A stretch of 64,000 nucleotides of DNA from Candidatus Pseudoscillospira faecavium (GCA_904420565.1 CAJFVV010000024.1:27111-91110), one strand, 5' to 3'; shown: positions 39,355-49,461, counted from the first letter of the stretch. Notes: a model not told the origin generated them from the letters alone. Translations and numbers: made by a program.

Positions 39355-39972
39355 TCAGCTTTTGCTGACTTCGCCGGGATGAATTTGCCGTGCTACTTTG
39401 CGCCGAATGCGCTGCACAGCGTTGTCCACCGATTTCGGGGACTTGCGCACTTTGACTGCTATCTCCTGATAAGACAGTCCATCCAAATAGAACCCTAAAA
39501 TCTTCGCTTCGAACTCGGACAACTGATTCTGGACCTGTTTCCACATCTCGTTGAAACTTTCCTGCAGAATGATTAAATCTTCAGGATTGGACTGCGAAAT
39601 GTCAAAACTTCCCGCGGTGTAGGAATTACTATCAAAGAAGGGTGCTTCTACAGTGACGGAATGATTGAGCGCTGCATTCTTGTTCAAATTCTGGTTGCGC
39701 ACAACGCTATACAGGCGGCTGCGGATGCAGATTTCCGCAAAAGTACGAAAAGACGCGTCTTTTGATGCATCATATCCACGGATTGCTTTGAGCAGGCCGA
39801 CCATTCCTTCCTGGATCAGATCCTCATTATCCCCACCCACCAGGAAAAACGGGCGTGTACAAATGCGAACCAGGCGATTATATCGTACGACCAGCAACTC
39901 TTCTGCCTCACGGTTGCCTTGGGCAACCAATTGACACAGAAAACCATCTGACATCTCCGCAATATTTTGCAT
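39355..39972 (-). CDS. sigH: RNA polymerase sporulation sigma factor SigH-like
   Basis: Sigma-70 regions 2 and 4; 'NEDLIQEGMVGLLKAIRGYDASKDASFRTFAEICI'. Confidence 0.88.
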   Translation of the reverse strand: MQNIAEMSDGFLCQLVAQGNREAEELLVVRYNRLVRICTRPFFLVGGDNEDLIQEGMVGLLKAIRGYDASKDASFRTFAEICIRSRLYSVVRNQNLNKNAALNHSVTVEAPFFDSNSYTAGSFDISQSNPEDLIILQESFNEMWKQVQNQLSEFEAKILGFYLDGLSYQEIAVKVRKSPKSVDNAVQRIRRKVARQIHPGEVSKS

Positions 39973-40058
39973 AGCACAACCTCAAATTCTATTGCACCTC
40001 ATAGTATACAGGCAAAATAATTTTTCGTCAAGAAAAAGTGAGAAATTTTTTGCTATTT

Positions 40059-41417
40059 TCAAGAAATTTTTAGTGATTTTACCACCTTGACCAATTCTTC
40101 TGCATAAGAATTCGCCATTTCTTCCGTTTTTGCTTCTACCATAACACGAATCAGCGCCTCTGTTCCAGAAGGGCGCAATAAAATGCGTCCGTTTTCACCA
40201 AGCAGTTCCTCCTGTTTCCGCACAGCTGCAGCCAAACGCTCAGAAGCCATAATCGCTTCTTTTGTACCGCGCTGCGGAGAAACCGGTACATTGATCAAAA
40301 CCTGCGGATATTGTGCGCAGCAGGAAACCAGTTCGGACGCCCGTTTTCCACTCCGTTTCAGAATTTGCAAAAACTGCAGGCTGGTCAGTTCCCCGTCTCC
40401 TGTTGTTGCATATTCCGTGTAAATCATATGTCCCGATTGCTCTCCGCCAATACGATAGCCATGCTTTACCATTTCTTCCAGCACATGGCGATCACCAACA
40501 TCGGTGCATATCAATTGAATCCCTTCATTTTTGCAATACTCATGCAATCCCAAATTCGACATAACTGTGGCAACAATGGTATTTCCGTCCAATTTTCCCT
40601 GGCTGCGCATATCAGCTGCGCAAACTGCCATAATTTTATCCCCGTCAATCACATGCCCTTTTTCATCTACGAGCAGGCACCGATCCGCATCGCCGTCATA
40701 AGCAACGCCGATATCATAACCATCATTCAGCACAGTCTCACACAGAGATTCCAAATGAGTGGAACCACAGCAATGGTTGATATTAACGCCGTTAGGCGCT
40801 GCATGCATAATGTCCACATGGGCTTTATACCTCGAAAAAAGTTCGGGTGCGGTTGCAGAAGCCGCACCATTTGCACAGTCTACACAAATCCGCAGGCCGG
40901 AAAGATCATCGTTAATGGTAGCACATAAATGGTCGATGTAACGATTGCGTGCTTCTTTCATACCGCGAATCATAGTTCCGATCTCTGCTCCGGTTTTTTC
41001 TGCAATGGCAGTTTCGCCCAAAACCAGCGCTTCAATGCGCGCCTCGGTTTCGTCCGGCAATTTATAGCCTTTTCCGTTAAATATTTTGATGCCATTATGT
41101 TCATATGGGTTGTGTGATGCCGAGATCACAATGCCTGCATCTGCATTGCGTTCCACTGTCAGATAAGCGACCGCAGGCGTTGGAATCACACCCAGCGGCA
41201 CAACATTGCCGCCAACGGAGCATATTCCGGCGATCAGTGCAGATTCCAGCATATCGGAAGAAATACGCGTATCCTTGCCAATTGTAATTTCGCTGCGGCC
41301 CTGCTTTTCCTCGGCAAGAATTGTGGCAGCTGCCTGCCCTATGCGGTAGGCCATATCCGCTGTTAAAGTCTGTCCAACAATACCGCGGATACCGTCTGTT
41401 CCGAATAATTTACCCAT
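40059..41417 (-). CDS. glmM: Phosphoglucosamine mutase
   Basis: 'MGKLFGTDGIRGIV', 'VISASHNPYEHNGIK', 'DGDADRC'. Confidence 0.97.
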   Translation of the reverse strand: MGKLFGTDGIRGIVGQTLTADMAYRIGQAAATILAEEKQGRSEITIGKDTRISSDMLESALIAGICSVGGNVVPLGVIPTPAVAYLTVERNADAGIVISASHNPYEHNGIKIFNGKGYKLPDETEARIEALVLGETAIAEKTGAEIGTMIRGMKEARNRYIDHLCATINDDLSGLRICVDCANGAASATAPELFSRYKAHVDIMHAAPNGVNINHCCGSTHLESLCETVLNDGYDIGVAYDGDADRCLLVDEKGHVIDGDKIMAVCAADMRSQGKLDGNTIVATVMSNLGLHEYCKNEGIQLICTDVGDRHVLEEMVKHGYRIGGEQSGHMIYTEYATTGDGELTSLQFLQILKRSGKRASELVSCCAQYPQVLINVPVSPQRGTKEAIMASERLAAAVRKQEELLGENGRILLRPSGTEALIRVMVEAKTEEMANSYAEELVKVVKSLKIS

Positions 41418-41454
41418 TGATTCAATCGTCCCTTCTGTTCAATTCCTGTGATTA

Positions 41455-42513
41455 TCACAGGGAAAGTTGGCCCATATCATTGGAATTGCTTCCTGGAAAG
41501 GGCATGTGCAGATGTTCATAGGCTTTCCTGGTAACACAACGGCCGCGCGGCGTGCGTGTGAGAAATCCCATTTGCATTAAATAAGGCTCATAAACATCTT
41601 CCAGTGTTACAGCTTCTTCGCCAATGGTGGCTGCCAGCGTTTCAAGTCCCACCGGGCCTCCGCCATAATTTTCAATGATCGCAGTCATCATACGACGATC
41701 AACGGCATCCAGGCCCAAATAATCAATTTCCAATGCAGTCAGCGCCATATCTGCAATCTCTTTTGTGATAACACCGTCCCCACGTACCTGGGCAAAATCG
41801 CGGACACGCCGGAGCATCCGGTTTGCGATGCGGGGCGTTCCCCGGGAACGCGAAGCAATTTCCATGGCGCCCTGCGGCTCAATCGGCACATCTAAAATAC
41901 CGGCGCTGCGCGTCACAATGCCGGCCAATTCTTCCGGTGTATACAGTTCCAGGCGCAATGTTACACCAAAACGATCCCTCAGCGGAGCAGACAGCTGTCC
42001 CGCTCTGGTTGTTGCACCAATTAAGGTGAATTTGGGCAAATCCAGCCGAATAGAATTGGCTGAAGGGCCCTTGCCGATGATAATATCAATGGCATAATCC
42101 TCCATAGCTGGATATAAAATTTCCTCGACACTGCGGTTCAGACGATGAATTTCATCCACAAAAAGGATGTCATTTTCGTTTAAGTTTGTCAACAGCGCCG
42201 CTAAATCTCCCGCCTTTTCAATGGCCGGGCCAGAGGTGATGCGAATATTGACGCCCATTTCTGCAGCAATAATCCCTGCCAGTGTTGTTTTACCCAAACC
42301 GGGTGGACCGTGCAGCAACACATGATCCAGCGGCTCCGTCCGCTGTTTTGCCGCTTCGATAAAAATGCGCAGGTTTTCCTTTGCTTTGCTTTGTCCCACA
42401 TATTCTTCCAGAGAGTGCGGGCGCAGGGAAACCTCGTTGCGCAAATCTTCATTGAGCAGCGTTTTAGTGACAAGAGGTTCCTCCATCATCTCGTTGCCGT
42501 AATCAATGCTCAT
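41455..42513 (-). CDS. ruvB: Holliday junction branch migration ATPase RuvB
   Basis: '[20 protein letters not shown]', '[21 protein letters not shown]'. Confidence 0.98.
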   Translation of the reverse strand: MSIDYGNEMMEEPLVTKTLLNEDLRNEVSLRPHSLEEYVGQSKAKENLRIFIEAAKQRTEPLDHVLLHGPPGLGKTTLAGIIAAEMGVNIRITSGPAIEKAGDLAALLTNLNENDILFVDEIHRLNRSVEEILYPAMEDYAIDIIIGKGPSANSIRLDLPKFTLIGATTRAGQLSAPLRDRFGVTLRLELYTPEELAGIVTRSAGILDVPIEPQGAMEIASRSRGTPRIANRMLRRVRDFAQVRGDGVITKEIADMALTALEIDYLGLDAVDRRMMTAIIENYGGGPVGLETLAATIGEEAVTLEDVYEPYLMQMGFLTRTPRGRCVTRKAYEHLHMPFPGSNSNDMGQLSL

Positions 42514-42530
42514 GTGCCTTCACTCCCTTA

Positions 42531-43121
42531 TTACTTCACCATTTTGCGCAGTGCCTGCCGGATGATCTCTTCTAACGGCAAGTTCTCCATGTCAATATTT
42601 TTCAAAGCGCCACCGATCTCCTGCTGGGAATACCCTAACACCATCAGCGCAGACAGCGCTTCGGACATTTTCTGCCCGCTCTGCACGGTGCGCTTGCCTG
42701 TTTGCATGCCGGACAAATCTTCTTTGGCCAGCTTATCTTTCAGTTCCAAAATAATACGCTGCGCAATTTTTTTGCCAATGCCCGGCGCAGTCATCAGCGC
42801 TTTTTCATCTCCGGAAACAATCGCCAAGGCCAGCTGTTCCGGCGTATTAGCGGACAAAATCGCCAAAGCGGCCTTTGGGCCAACGCCGGAAATACCAATT
42901 AACATCTTAAAGCTGTTTAATTCATTCTTACTGAAAAAACCATAAAGGTCCATGGCATCTTCTTTCACATTTAAATACGTATACAGTTTTGCACGGCTTC
43001 CACGCTTTAAACGGGCCAACGTGGCATTGGTTGTAGCACAGGCATATCCCACGCCGCCGCAGTCAATGACTGCAAGGTTTGCTTCCAATTCTGCCACCGT
43101 TCCTTCCAAATAGTAAAACAA
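42531..43121 (-). CDS. ruvA: Holliday junction branch migration protein RuvA
   Basis: 'FYYLEGTVAELEANLAVIDCGGVGYA', HhH motifs; TTG start with GGAGGGG SD. Confidence 0.94.
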   Translation of the reverse strand: MFYYLEGTVAELEANLAVIDCGGVGYACATTNATLARLKRGSRAKLYTYLNVKEDAMDLYGFFSKNELNSFKMLIGISGVGPKAALAILSANTPEQLALAIVSGDEKALMTAPGIGKKIAQRIILELKDKLAKEDLSGMQTGKRTVQSGQKMSEALSALMVLGYSQQEIGGALKNIDMENLPLEEIIRQALRKMVK

Positions 43122-43132
43122 CCGAACCCCTC

Positions 43133-43642
43133 CTACACTGTCGGTTTGGCAAACGGATTCTGCCGCAGCAAGGATGTTGCACTGCGGGCATGACAAATTG
43201 CCAGAGCCAAAGCATCTGCGGCATCATCCGGCCGCGGCACAGACCGGAGCTTTAATAACCGTTTTGTCATATCCATGACCTGCCGTTTCTCTGCTTTTCC
43301 ATATCCGACCACGGCCTGCTTTACCTGCGACGGCGTATATTCAAATACCGGCACGCCCAGTTTTTCTGCAGTAAATAAAATAATGCCACGGCCATGAGCC
43401 ACAGCAATTCCGGTGGTAATATTCGTATTAAAAAACAGTTCTTCCACCGACATTGCATCTGGACGAAATTTCGTGATCAGCTCTTCCAAATCCTGGTTGA
43501 TCTGATATAGTCTGGTCGCCAGGGGCAGGCCGGCAGCCGTTAAAATTGCACCATATTGCACCATATGCAAAGCAGTTCGCTCAGAATCTACAATGCCGAA
43601 GCCAACCGTAGCAATGCCTGGGTCGATGCCGAGAATGCGCAT
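43133..43642 (-). CDS. ruvC: Crossover junction endodeoxyribonuclease RuvC
   Basis: 'MRILGIDPGIATVGFGIVD', 'VEELFFNTN', 'RPDDAADALALAICH'. Confidence 0.97.
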   Translation of the reverse strand: MRILGIDPGIATVGFGIVDSERTALHMVQYGAILTAAGLPLATRLYQINQDLEELITKFRPDAMSVEELFFNTNITTGIAVAHGRGIILFTAEKLGVPVFEYTPSQVKQAVVGYGKAEKRQVMDMTKRLLKLRSVPRPDDAADALALAICHARSATSLLRQNPFAKPTV

Positions 43643-43946
43643 ATTTGCCTCCCATAAAAATTTTTACAAACAATGCTGCAAATATTGGTGCTATTGTACC
43701 AGCATTTTTCAGGAAACGCAACTCCTGTGTTTTGTTCCACACCATCTATCTTTTACATACAATTTTATTGTAGCATGCTCATTTTTTCTGTGCAAGATAA
43801 GAATATCTTTCTCTGCACAGCAGCACTCTTACAGTCCTGAAAATGTTTTCTGCAGATTCGCATATCATTGTTACCCTGCCCAAAGATATCATTGCGCCTC
43901 TGTTCATTTAGTAGTATACTGAAATGCAAAACAAGGAGGAATCATT

Positions 43947-44324
43947 ATGAAAAAAGCCATTACTGCCGAACAGGCCCCCGCTGCAATCGGCCCATATTCC
44001 CATGGCATTTCTGTCGGAACTCTTTTTTTCACTTCAGGGCAAATTCCGCTGGTACCGGAAACAGGGATATTGGCAGGAGAAACCATTGAGGTACAAACGC
44101 AGCAGGTATTGGCCAATCTTTCTGCCATACTTGCCGCAAACAGTATGACGTTTGCAAATGTTGTAAAAACTACAGTTTTTTTAACGGATTTAGCTGATTT
44201 TTCTGTTGTTAATAAAATCTATGCCGCTGAATTTCCGGAAGAGCCCCCTGCCCGTTCCTGCGTGCAGGTTGCGGCGCTTCCGGCTGGTGCCAAAATAGAG
44301 ATTGAACTTGTTGCCGCCAGATAA
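43947..44324 (+). CDS. RidA-family protein
   Basis: 'AIGPYSHGISVGTLFFTSGQIPL', 'ARSCVQVAALPAGAKIEIELVA'. Confidence 0.95.
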   Translation: MKKAITAEQAPAAIGPYSHGISVGTLFFTSGQIPLVPETGILAGETIEVQTQQVLANLSAILAANSMTFANVVKTTVFLTDLADFSVVNKIYAAEFPEEPPARSCVQVAALPAGAKIEIELVAAR

Positions 44325-44347
44325 CTGTGCTTTGTGAAAGAAAATGA

Positions 44348-44396
44348 ACGCCTGCTGCCGCATAAGCGGACAAGCAGGCGTTCATTTTCCTGTTTT
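44348..44396. terminator. Bidirectional terminator between ridA and XRE gene
   Basis: GAACGCCTGCT...AGCAGGCGTTCATTTT. Confidence 0.75.
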
Positions 44397-44884
44397 CAAC
44401 AATCGGAAGAACCAGCGTGTTTCTCTTTGCGCCAACGTTTCAAGGTCGGCAAAAATTTCCTGAGCGCAGTTCGCGCCTCTTCTTTTGTAAGCTGCAGCCC
44501 ATTTGCTTGGTTCCATTCATCCAGATACTGCAAATTGGATTCGATCAGCTCTTCCATAGTAAGCTCCCGCGTGAATGTACCATGCTGATAACAAAATGTG
44601 CAGTATTCATTTGAAAGATGCCCATTCTGTTCTGTGCCTTTATCACTTGCCTGCTGCAAAACCATCCCGCAGCTTTGACAAATTTCAGCGGGGTTTCCCA
44701 GCAGATAATCTACAGATACGCAAAAAGTGCTTGCGATCAGCTGGAGCGTGTCGCTATTGGGAACGGTTTCTCCATTTTCCCAGCGAGACACAGCCTGTCT
44801 TGTCACAAACAATTTGTCCGCAAATTCTTCCTGGGACAATCCTAAACTCTTGCGCAGCTGCAAAATTGCTTCTTTGGTTTTCAT
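44396..44884 (-). CDS. XRE-family HTH regulator with zinc-ribbon C-terminal part
   Basis: 'LRKSLGLSQEEFADKLFVTRQAVSRWENGETVP'; 'CQSCGM...YCTFC'. Start 44884 with GGAGGGG SD. Confidence 0.88.
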   Translation of the reverse strand: MKTKEAILQLRKSLGLSQEEFADKLFVTRQAVSRWENGETVPNSDTLQLIASTFCVSVDYLLGNPAEICQSCGMVLQQASDKGTEQNGHLSNEYCTFCYQHGTFTRELTMEELIESNLQYLDEWNQANGLQLTKEEARTALRKFLPTLKRWRKEKHAGSSDC

Positions 44885-45068
44885 TGCGCGTCCCCTCCTT
44901 GTTGCTTTCAATGATAACATTTCTGCAAGATATGCACAAGCAACAGGATGTTGCGTCAACAGCCTGTACCGATGTAAAGAAATATTGAGGGAGCACGCAC
45001 AATCTGTAATGCAAAAAAGGCGGGAACTGTTCAAAATCTCAGTTCCCGTCCCATCTGGTCAAATTTTC

Positions 45069-45953
45069 TCACATGGCTCTTGGATGTGCTTTGTTGTAGA
45101 CATCCTTCAGCTTTTGGTTAATCAAATTTGCATAAATCTGCGTAGAAGAAATATCGGCGTGTCCCAACATTTCCTGAATAGAACGCAGATCTGCACCGTT
45201 TTTCAGCAAATGCGCTGCAAAGGAATGACGCAGCGTATGCGGTGTGATATCTTTATCAATCTGCGCTTTTTCCTGGTAGTATTTGATAATTTTCCAAAAT
45301 CCCTGGCGGCTCATGCGCTCACCGTTCATATTCACAAACAGCGCCTTTTCTTCAGGATCCGCAATCATGCTTGGCCGGATATTCTCCATATAATCCCGCA
45401 ATGCTTTCACCGCTGCCGGATAAAGCGGGATCATCCGAACCTTTGCCTTCCCTGCGCAACGAATAATCCCGGCAGCAAGATTTACATCGGTTACATCCAA
45501 AGAGATCAATTCGCTGACCCGGATACCTGTGGCATACAAAAGTTCCAGCATCGCATGATCCCGATACCCTTTCATATCTGTACATTTTGGCTGCTCCAGG
45601 AAAAGTTCGACTTCCTGTCCGGTCAGAATCTGCGGAAGCCGGCGCTCTACTTTCACTGGGACAATATTTTGTGCAGGATTTTTTTGCAAATACCCTTCCA
45701 AAACCAGGTAATGGTAGAAAGACTTCAACGCCGCAACAGACCGCGTTACTGTTGCAGCAGACTTCCCCTTGCCTGTCATCCAGTCCATATACTTCTGGAT
45801 AGTCTCTCGATGAACCTGCAAAATATCTTTGGACACAGATTCCAGATAGGTCTCAAACTGACGTACATCCCTCGTGTAAGAACTCAAAGTATTTGCAGAT
45901 GCATGGCGCTCTCCGACCAAATATGCCTGATATCCCTTGATGTAATCGGTCAC
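45069..45953 (-). CDS. xerD: Site-specific tyrosine recombinase XerD-like
   Basis: 'YATGIRVSELISLDVTDVNL', 'HTLRHSFAAHLLKNGADLRSIQEMLGHADISSTQIYANL'. GTG start after GGGAGGG; next to spoIIM. Confidence 0.9.
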   Translation of the reverse strand: MTDYIKGYQAYLVGERHASANTLSSYTRDVRQFETYLESVSKDILQVHRETIQKYMDWMTGKGKSAATVTRSVAALKSFYHYLVLEGYLQKNPAQNIVPVKVERRLPQILTGQEVELFLEQPKCTDMKGYRDHAMLELLYATGIRVSELISLDVTDVNLAAGIIRCAGKAKVRMIPLYPAAVKALRDYMENIRPSMIADPEEKALFVNMNGERMSRQGFWKIIKYYQEKAQIDKDITPHTLRHSFAAHLLKNGADLRSIQEMLGHADISSTQIYANLINQKLKDVYNKAHPRAM

Positions 45954-45991
45954 AGATACACCCTCCCTCTTTTGATAGAACTCTTCTCTCT

Positions 45992-46609
45992 TTATAAAAC
46001 GGCATACAGCCATTCCACCAAAAACAGATGCTCCAACAGAGCCCCGGCAAACAAGATCAATATACAGGCAGCAAACCGTAAAACTGTATATTCCATACGA
46101 ACAGGTTCAGCATGCCTTCTGTTTTGTTTGTTTAACCGTTTTGCTGCGGAAGCCATACCAGCGTTTGCCAGAAAGAAACAGCACGGAAGCGTAACCAAGC
46201 AGCGCAGGCCGAAAAACAGCACCGCCAAAAAAACGCTGTGCTCCCCAGCGGCATAAAGAACTGCAGAAACAGCAAAAGATGTCATGAACCCCTGATATGC
46301 AACAAATGTCGGGATCAAAAATACGCCGACAGGCACAAGTCCCAGGCAAAATAACACAATAGGATATTTACAATATGAAAAAAGCGTATATCCAAACGGG
46401 GCATTTTCAATTTTCCCTTCCTGCAGCAGAAGCAGGAAAGAATGAAAAAATCCCTGCAGCTCTGTGCTTTGATACACAGCTTGCTGCCCGGCTGCATAAT
46501 GACCGGCCAGCGCGCCGAGAAGAAAACACCCCGCCAAAAGCAGCATCACTACAACAGAAGAATCTGCCAAAACAACTCGTCCATGAAAAACTTTGCGGCT
46601 CAACGGCAA
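45992..46609 (-). CDS. spoIIM: Stage II sporulation protein M
   Basis: Multi-TM SpoIIM-like protein in the conserved spoIIM-xerD context. Confidence 0.85.
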   Translation of the reverse strand: MPLSRKVFHGRVVLADSSVVVMLLLAGCFLLGALAGHYAAGQQAVYQSTELQGFFHSFLLLLQEGKIENAPFGYTLFSYCKYPIVLFCLGLVPVGVFLIPTFVAYQGFMTSFAVSAVLYAAGEHSVFLAVLFFGLRCLVTLPCCFFLANAGMASAAKRLNKQNRRHAEPVRMEYTVLRFAACILILFAGALLEHLFLVEWLYAVL

Positions 46610-46834
46610 CTCACCTCAAAACAGCATATGCAGTTGCCGCATACCTTAGAATGGACGATTATCCTGAAATCTTTACATATAAAATAATAATTCACAAAGC
46701 ACTTTTTCGCAAGGCAAAATCCGCAGGGCAGTGCAATTTTGTCGATTATGCCAAAATATTATGTAAACATTTTTATGTAAACTTCAGAAACGCTTAAAAG
46801 CCGCCGTATGAGCCTTCTCCGAGCAATGCACAAA

Positions 46835-46868
46835 ATATAGTCCTGTATCCCGGGATACAGGACTATAT
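46835..46868. terminator. 34-bp perfect palindrome, likely scfB terminator
   Basis: ATATAGTCCTGTATCCC/GGGATACAGGACTATAT; TTTTG follows on the minus strand. Confidence 0.6.
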
Positions 46869-46942
46869 ACAGGATAATTCGTGTTGTCTGACATGTCGCA
46901 CGCGCAATTACGGATTGTATAACCCGAGTGCTCGCCGCTCCC

Positions 46943-48289
46943 TTACTCTTCTGTCGCTGCAGCTGCTTTTAGTGCAATTGCACACTCAAGACGTTTGCGC
47001 TCCATTTCACAAGCGATGTGATTTGGTGTTTTAATGTCGTGGTTGACCAGCAGATTGGATGCGCTGCAGCCGCCTGTGCAATAAAATTTCGCCCAGCAGT
47101 CGGCACATTCATTTCTGGTGTAGATATTCAAACCCGCAAATTGCTCGGATACTGCCAAATTAAACGCTTGCTGATGCACATTTCCCAATTTGTATTCTTC
47201 TTGTCCCACAAACTGATGGCATGGATATATGTCGCCTTCCGGTGTAACCGCCACATACTCACACCCCGCCCCACAGCCTCTGATTCGTTTAATCACGCAA
47301 GGACCTTGTGTCAGATCTACATTAAAATGGAAAAAGTTGAAATCGTGGCGGTCTTTCATAATCTCGGCCAAACGCTCATACTCAGCACAGATAGCCGGCA
47401 AATCTTCTTCCCTGAGCGCATAATCACAATGCTCGTCTGCAGAAACTGGCTCCACAGAAATTTGCCGGAATCCTTCTTCTGCGATAGCCAAAACATCCTT
47501 GGAAAAATCAAGATTTTCCCTGGTAAATGTGCCGCGCAGATAGAAGTCTTTATCGCCGCGTTTTTCAACCAGCTTCTTAAATTTGGGCAAAATGATATCA
47601 TAACTTCCCCGTCCGTTTGGTGTAACGCGGAAGTGGTCATTCACCTCTTTGCGGCCATCCAGCGAAAGCACACAGTTGTCCATTTCCTGATTGATATAAT
47701 CAATGGTTTCATCATCCAGGAGCACGCCGTTTGTTGTAATGGTAAAACGAAAATGCTTTCCGCTTTCCTTTTCACGGGAACGTGCATAAGCCACAGTTTC
47801 TTTCACAACATCCATCGCCATCAGAGGTTCTCCGCCGAAAAAGTCCACTTCAATATTGCGCCGCTGTCCGGACCGTGCAATGACAAAATCAATGGCCGCT
47901 TTGGCGGTATCCACATCCATCAGCAGCCGACCCGTTCCAAAGTCTCCGGTAGCCGCAAAACAATATTTGCAGCGCAGATTGCAGTCGTGAGACACATGGA
48001 GACACAGCGCTTTGATCGGCGCATTTTTAATGACAGCCATAGCCGGGTCAATGTAATCTGCCGGAGCAAATAGTTCCCCTTTTTTCACCAGTTCCTGCAG
48101 TTCTCCATAGCTTTCCTCCACGGTATCCTGCTCATATTCCGGCAGAGCTGCCGCAATTTCTTCCAGAGGCGTCGTCGGATCTTTCATTTTCTGCAGCACC
48201 GCATAGGTAATATTATCCAAAACATGTACAGCACCGCTGTTCACATCCACAGCCAGATTTTGCCCAAGCAGCGAAAATGTATGTACCAT
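46943..48289 (-). CDS. scfB: SCIFF peptide maturase, radical SAM (SPASM-type), thioether-forming
   Basis: 'HVSHDCNLRCKYCFAATGDFGTGR', C-terminal 'CGAGCEYVAVTPEGDIYPCHQF...CADCWAKFYCTGGC'. Start 48289 preferred. Confidence 0.95.
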   Translation of the reverse strand: MVHTFSLLGQNLAVDVNSGAVHVLDNITYAVLQKMKDPTTPLEEIAAALPEYEQDTVEESYGELQELVKKGELFAPADYIDPAMAVIKNAPIKALCLHVSHDCNLRCKYCFAATGDFGTGRLLMDVDTAKAAIDFVIARSGQRRNIEVDFFGGEPLMAMDVVKETVAYARSREKESGKHFRFTITTNGVLLDDETIDYINQEMDNCVLSLDGRKEVNDHFRVTPNGRGSYDIILPKFKKLVEKRGDKDFYLRGTFTRENLDFSKDVLAIAEEGFRQISVEPVSADEHCDYALREEDLPAICAEYERLAEIMKDRHDFNFFHFNVDLTQGPCVIKRIRGCGAGCEYVAVTPEGDIYPCHQFVGQEEYKLGNVHQQAFNLAVSEQFAGLNIYTRNECADCWAKFYCTGGCSASNLLVNHDIKTPNHIACEMERKRLECAIALKAAAATEE

Positions 48290-48317
48290 AAAATTTATCT
48301 CCTTATCACGCAGTAGA

Positions 48318-48371
48318 AAGGACGGACTCCGCGGCCGCTCCTTCCCGGAGCCGCCCAGCAGGTCCGCCCTT
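48318..48371 (-). promoter_or_regulatory. Hairpin in scfA-scfB intergenic region
   Basis: Minus RNA AAGGGCGGAC...GTCCGTCCTT with an inner GC-rich stem. Confidence 0.5.
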
Positions 48372-48393
48372 ATGGTTTCGTTGCGAAAGCAGC

Positions 48394-48537
48394 TTACTGC
48401 TTGTTTTCGCACTTCTGATTCGCAACAGTGCAGGAGGTCTTGCATGCAGACTGGCAAGAAGTCTGGCACTCACCGCAACCGCCCTTTGCCGCGCTGTTCT
48501 TCAGCGTAGCACCATTCAAGGTCTTGATGTGCTTCAT
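48394..48537 (-). CDS. scfA: SCIFF ranthipeptide precursor, 47 aa (MKHIKTLNGATLKNSAAKGGCGECQTSCQSACKTSCTVANQKCENKQ)
   Basis: Six Cys in the canonical SCIFF arrangement; GGAGG SD; directly upstream of the maturase. Absent from the ORF track. Confidence 0.96.
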   Translation of the reverse strand: MKHIKTLNGATLKNSAAKGGCGECQTSCQSACKTSCTVANQKCENKQ

Positions 48538-48585
48538 CACTTTTCTCCTCCTTAGTTGAACAATTAGTCTTATTTTACCACAGGG

Positions 48586-49020
48586 TTATCTTTTTTTCAA
48601 TCGTATCGTTGCATTTTTCTTAAATTTCTTCTTTTTCCCGCCGCCAAACAGCAAAATAGCCAAAACTGCCGAAAGCAGCATCACCAGCGCTGTAATGCCA
48701 AGGCTCAGCCAGTTTGTCTGCGCCTCAAAGGCAAGCATACCTGTCAAAAGCAGCACCGCAAGAAAAATCACCTGCGAAAGGATCGCTTTCGGCATCCGTT
48801 GATGTCGGATAAAAAGAGTTGACACTGCAGCCGCTCCAAATGCCGCCAACGCACTGAGTGCGTACAGCAGCATCGAACGGAACGTCCATGGAATCAAACC
48901 CGCATGAATGAGTCCGGAAAAAATTAAAATTCCCGCTGTATAAAAAGCGGCCGTAAAAACAACAGACTTCCAGAGTCCGCGAATCAGTCCAAGCCAGTCA
49001 GACGTCTTTTTCCTTTCCAT
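48586..49020 (-). CDS. TIGR04086-type membrane protein
   Basis: Four-TM small protein in the SCIFF-yajC-tgt context. Confidence 0.75.
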   Translation of the reverse strand: MERKKTSDWLGLIRGLWKSVVFTAAFYTAGILIFSGLIHAGLIPWTFRSMLLYALSALAAFGAAAVSTLFIRHQRMPKAILSQVIFLAVLLLTGMLAFEAQTNWLSLGITALVMLLSAVLAILLFGGGKKKKFKKNATIRLKKR

Positions 49021-49092
49021 AAAAATCCTCCCCTCGCATATGGTAATAACCTATGCAAGGGGAGCATTTGAAAGAACCGATTTTGAAAAAGC

Positions 49093-49461
49093 TTACTTGC
49101 TTTCCTCTTCTTCATCAATGCCGAAAGCTTCCGCACGCTCTTCCGGCGTCTGGTTTTTACGGTTTTTCTTATCATTATTGGTGTCTTCAATCTTTTTCTG
49201 AACACCGACCGTGGAGACAGCCCATTTGGCAAATTCCATACGCACACGATCTTCGCTGGTTTCAATAATAATCGTATCCGTATCAATTTTCACAATACGG
49301 CCCACAACGCCGCCGATGGTTGTAATCTGGTCGCCTTTGCGCAGATTGCTGCGCATCTCTTCCTGCTGCTTTTTCCGTTTGCTTTCCGGCCGGATCATAA
49401 ACAAATAGAATACTGCAATCAGGACCACAATCATGATCAGGGTATAACCCGAATTTCCCAT
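49093..49461 (-). CDS. yajC: Preprotein translocase subunit YajC
   Basis: 'FYLFMIRPESKRKKQQEEMRSNLRKGDQITTIGGVVGRIV'. Confidence 0.95.
   Translation of the reverse strand: MGNSGYTLIMIVVLIAVFYLFMIRPESKRKKQQEEMRSNLRKGDQITTIGGVVGRIVKIDTDTIIIETSEDRVRMEFAKWAVSTVGVQKKIEDTNNDKKNRKNQTPEERAEAFGIDEEEESK

Noticed and set aside
44727-46256. 509-aa plus-strand ORF
   Set aside because: Antisense to XRE, xerD and spoIIM genes; composition is that of a shadow frame.
46745-46785. Candidate chromosomal dif site
   Set aside because: Only the right-arm motif TTATGTAAAC is present; the left arm (ACTTCCTATAA-like) is missing.
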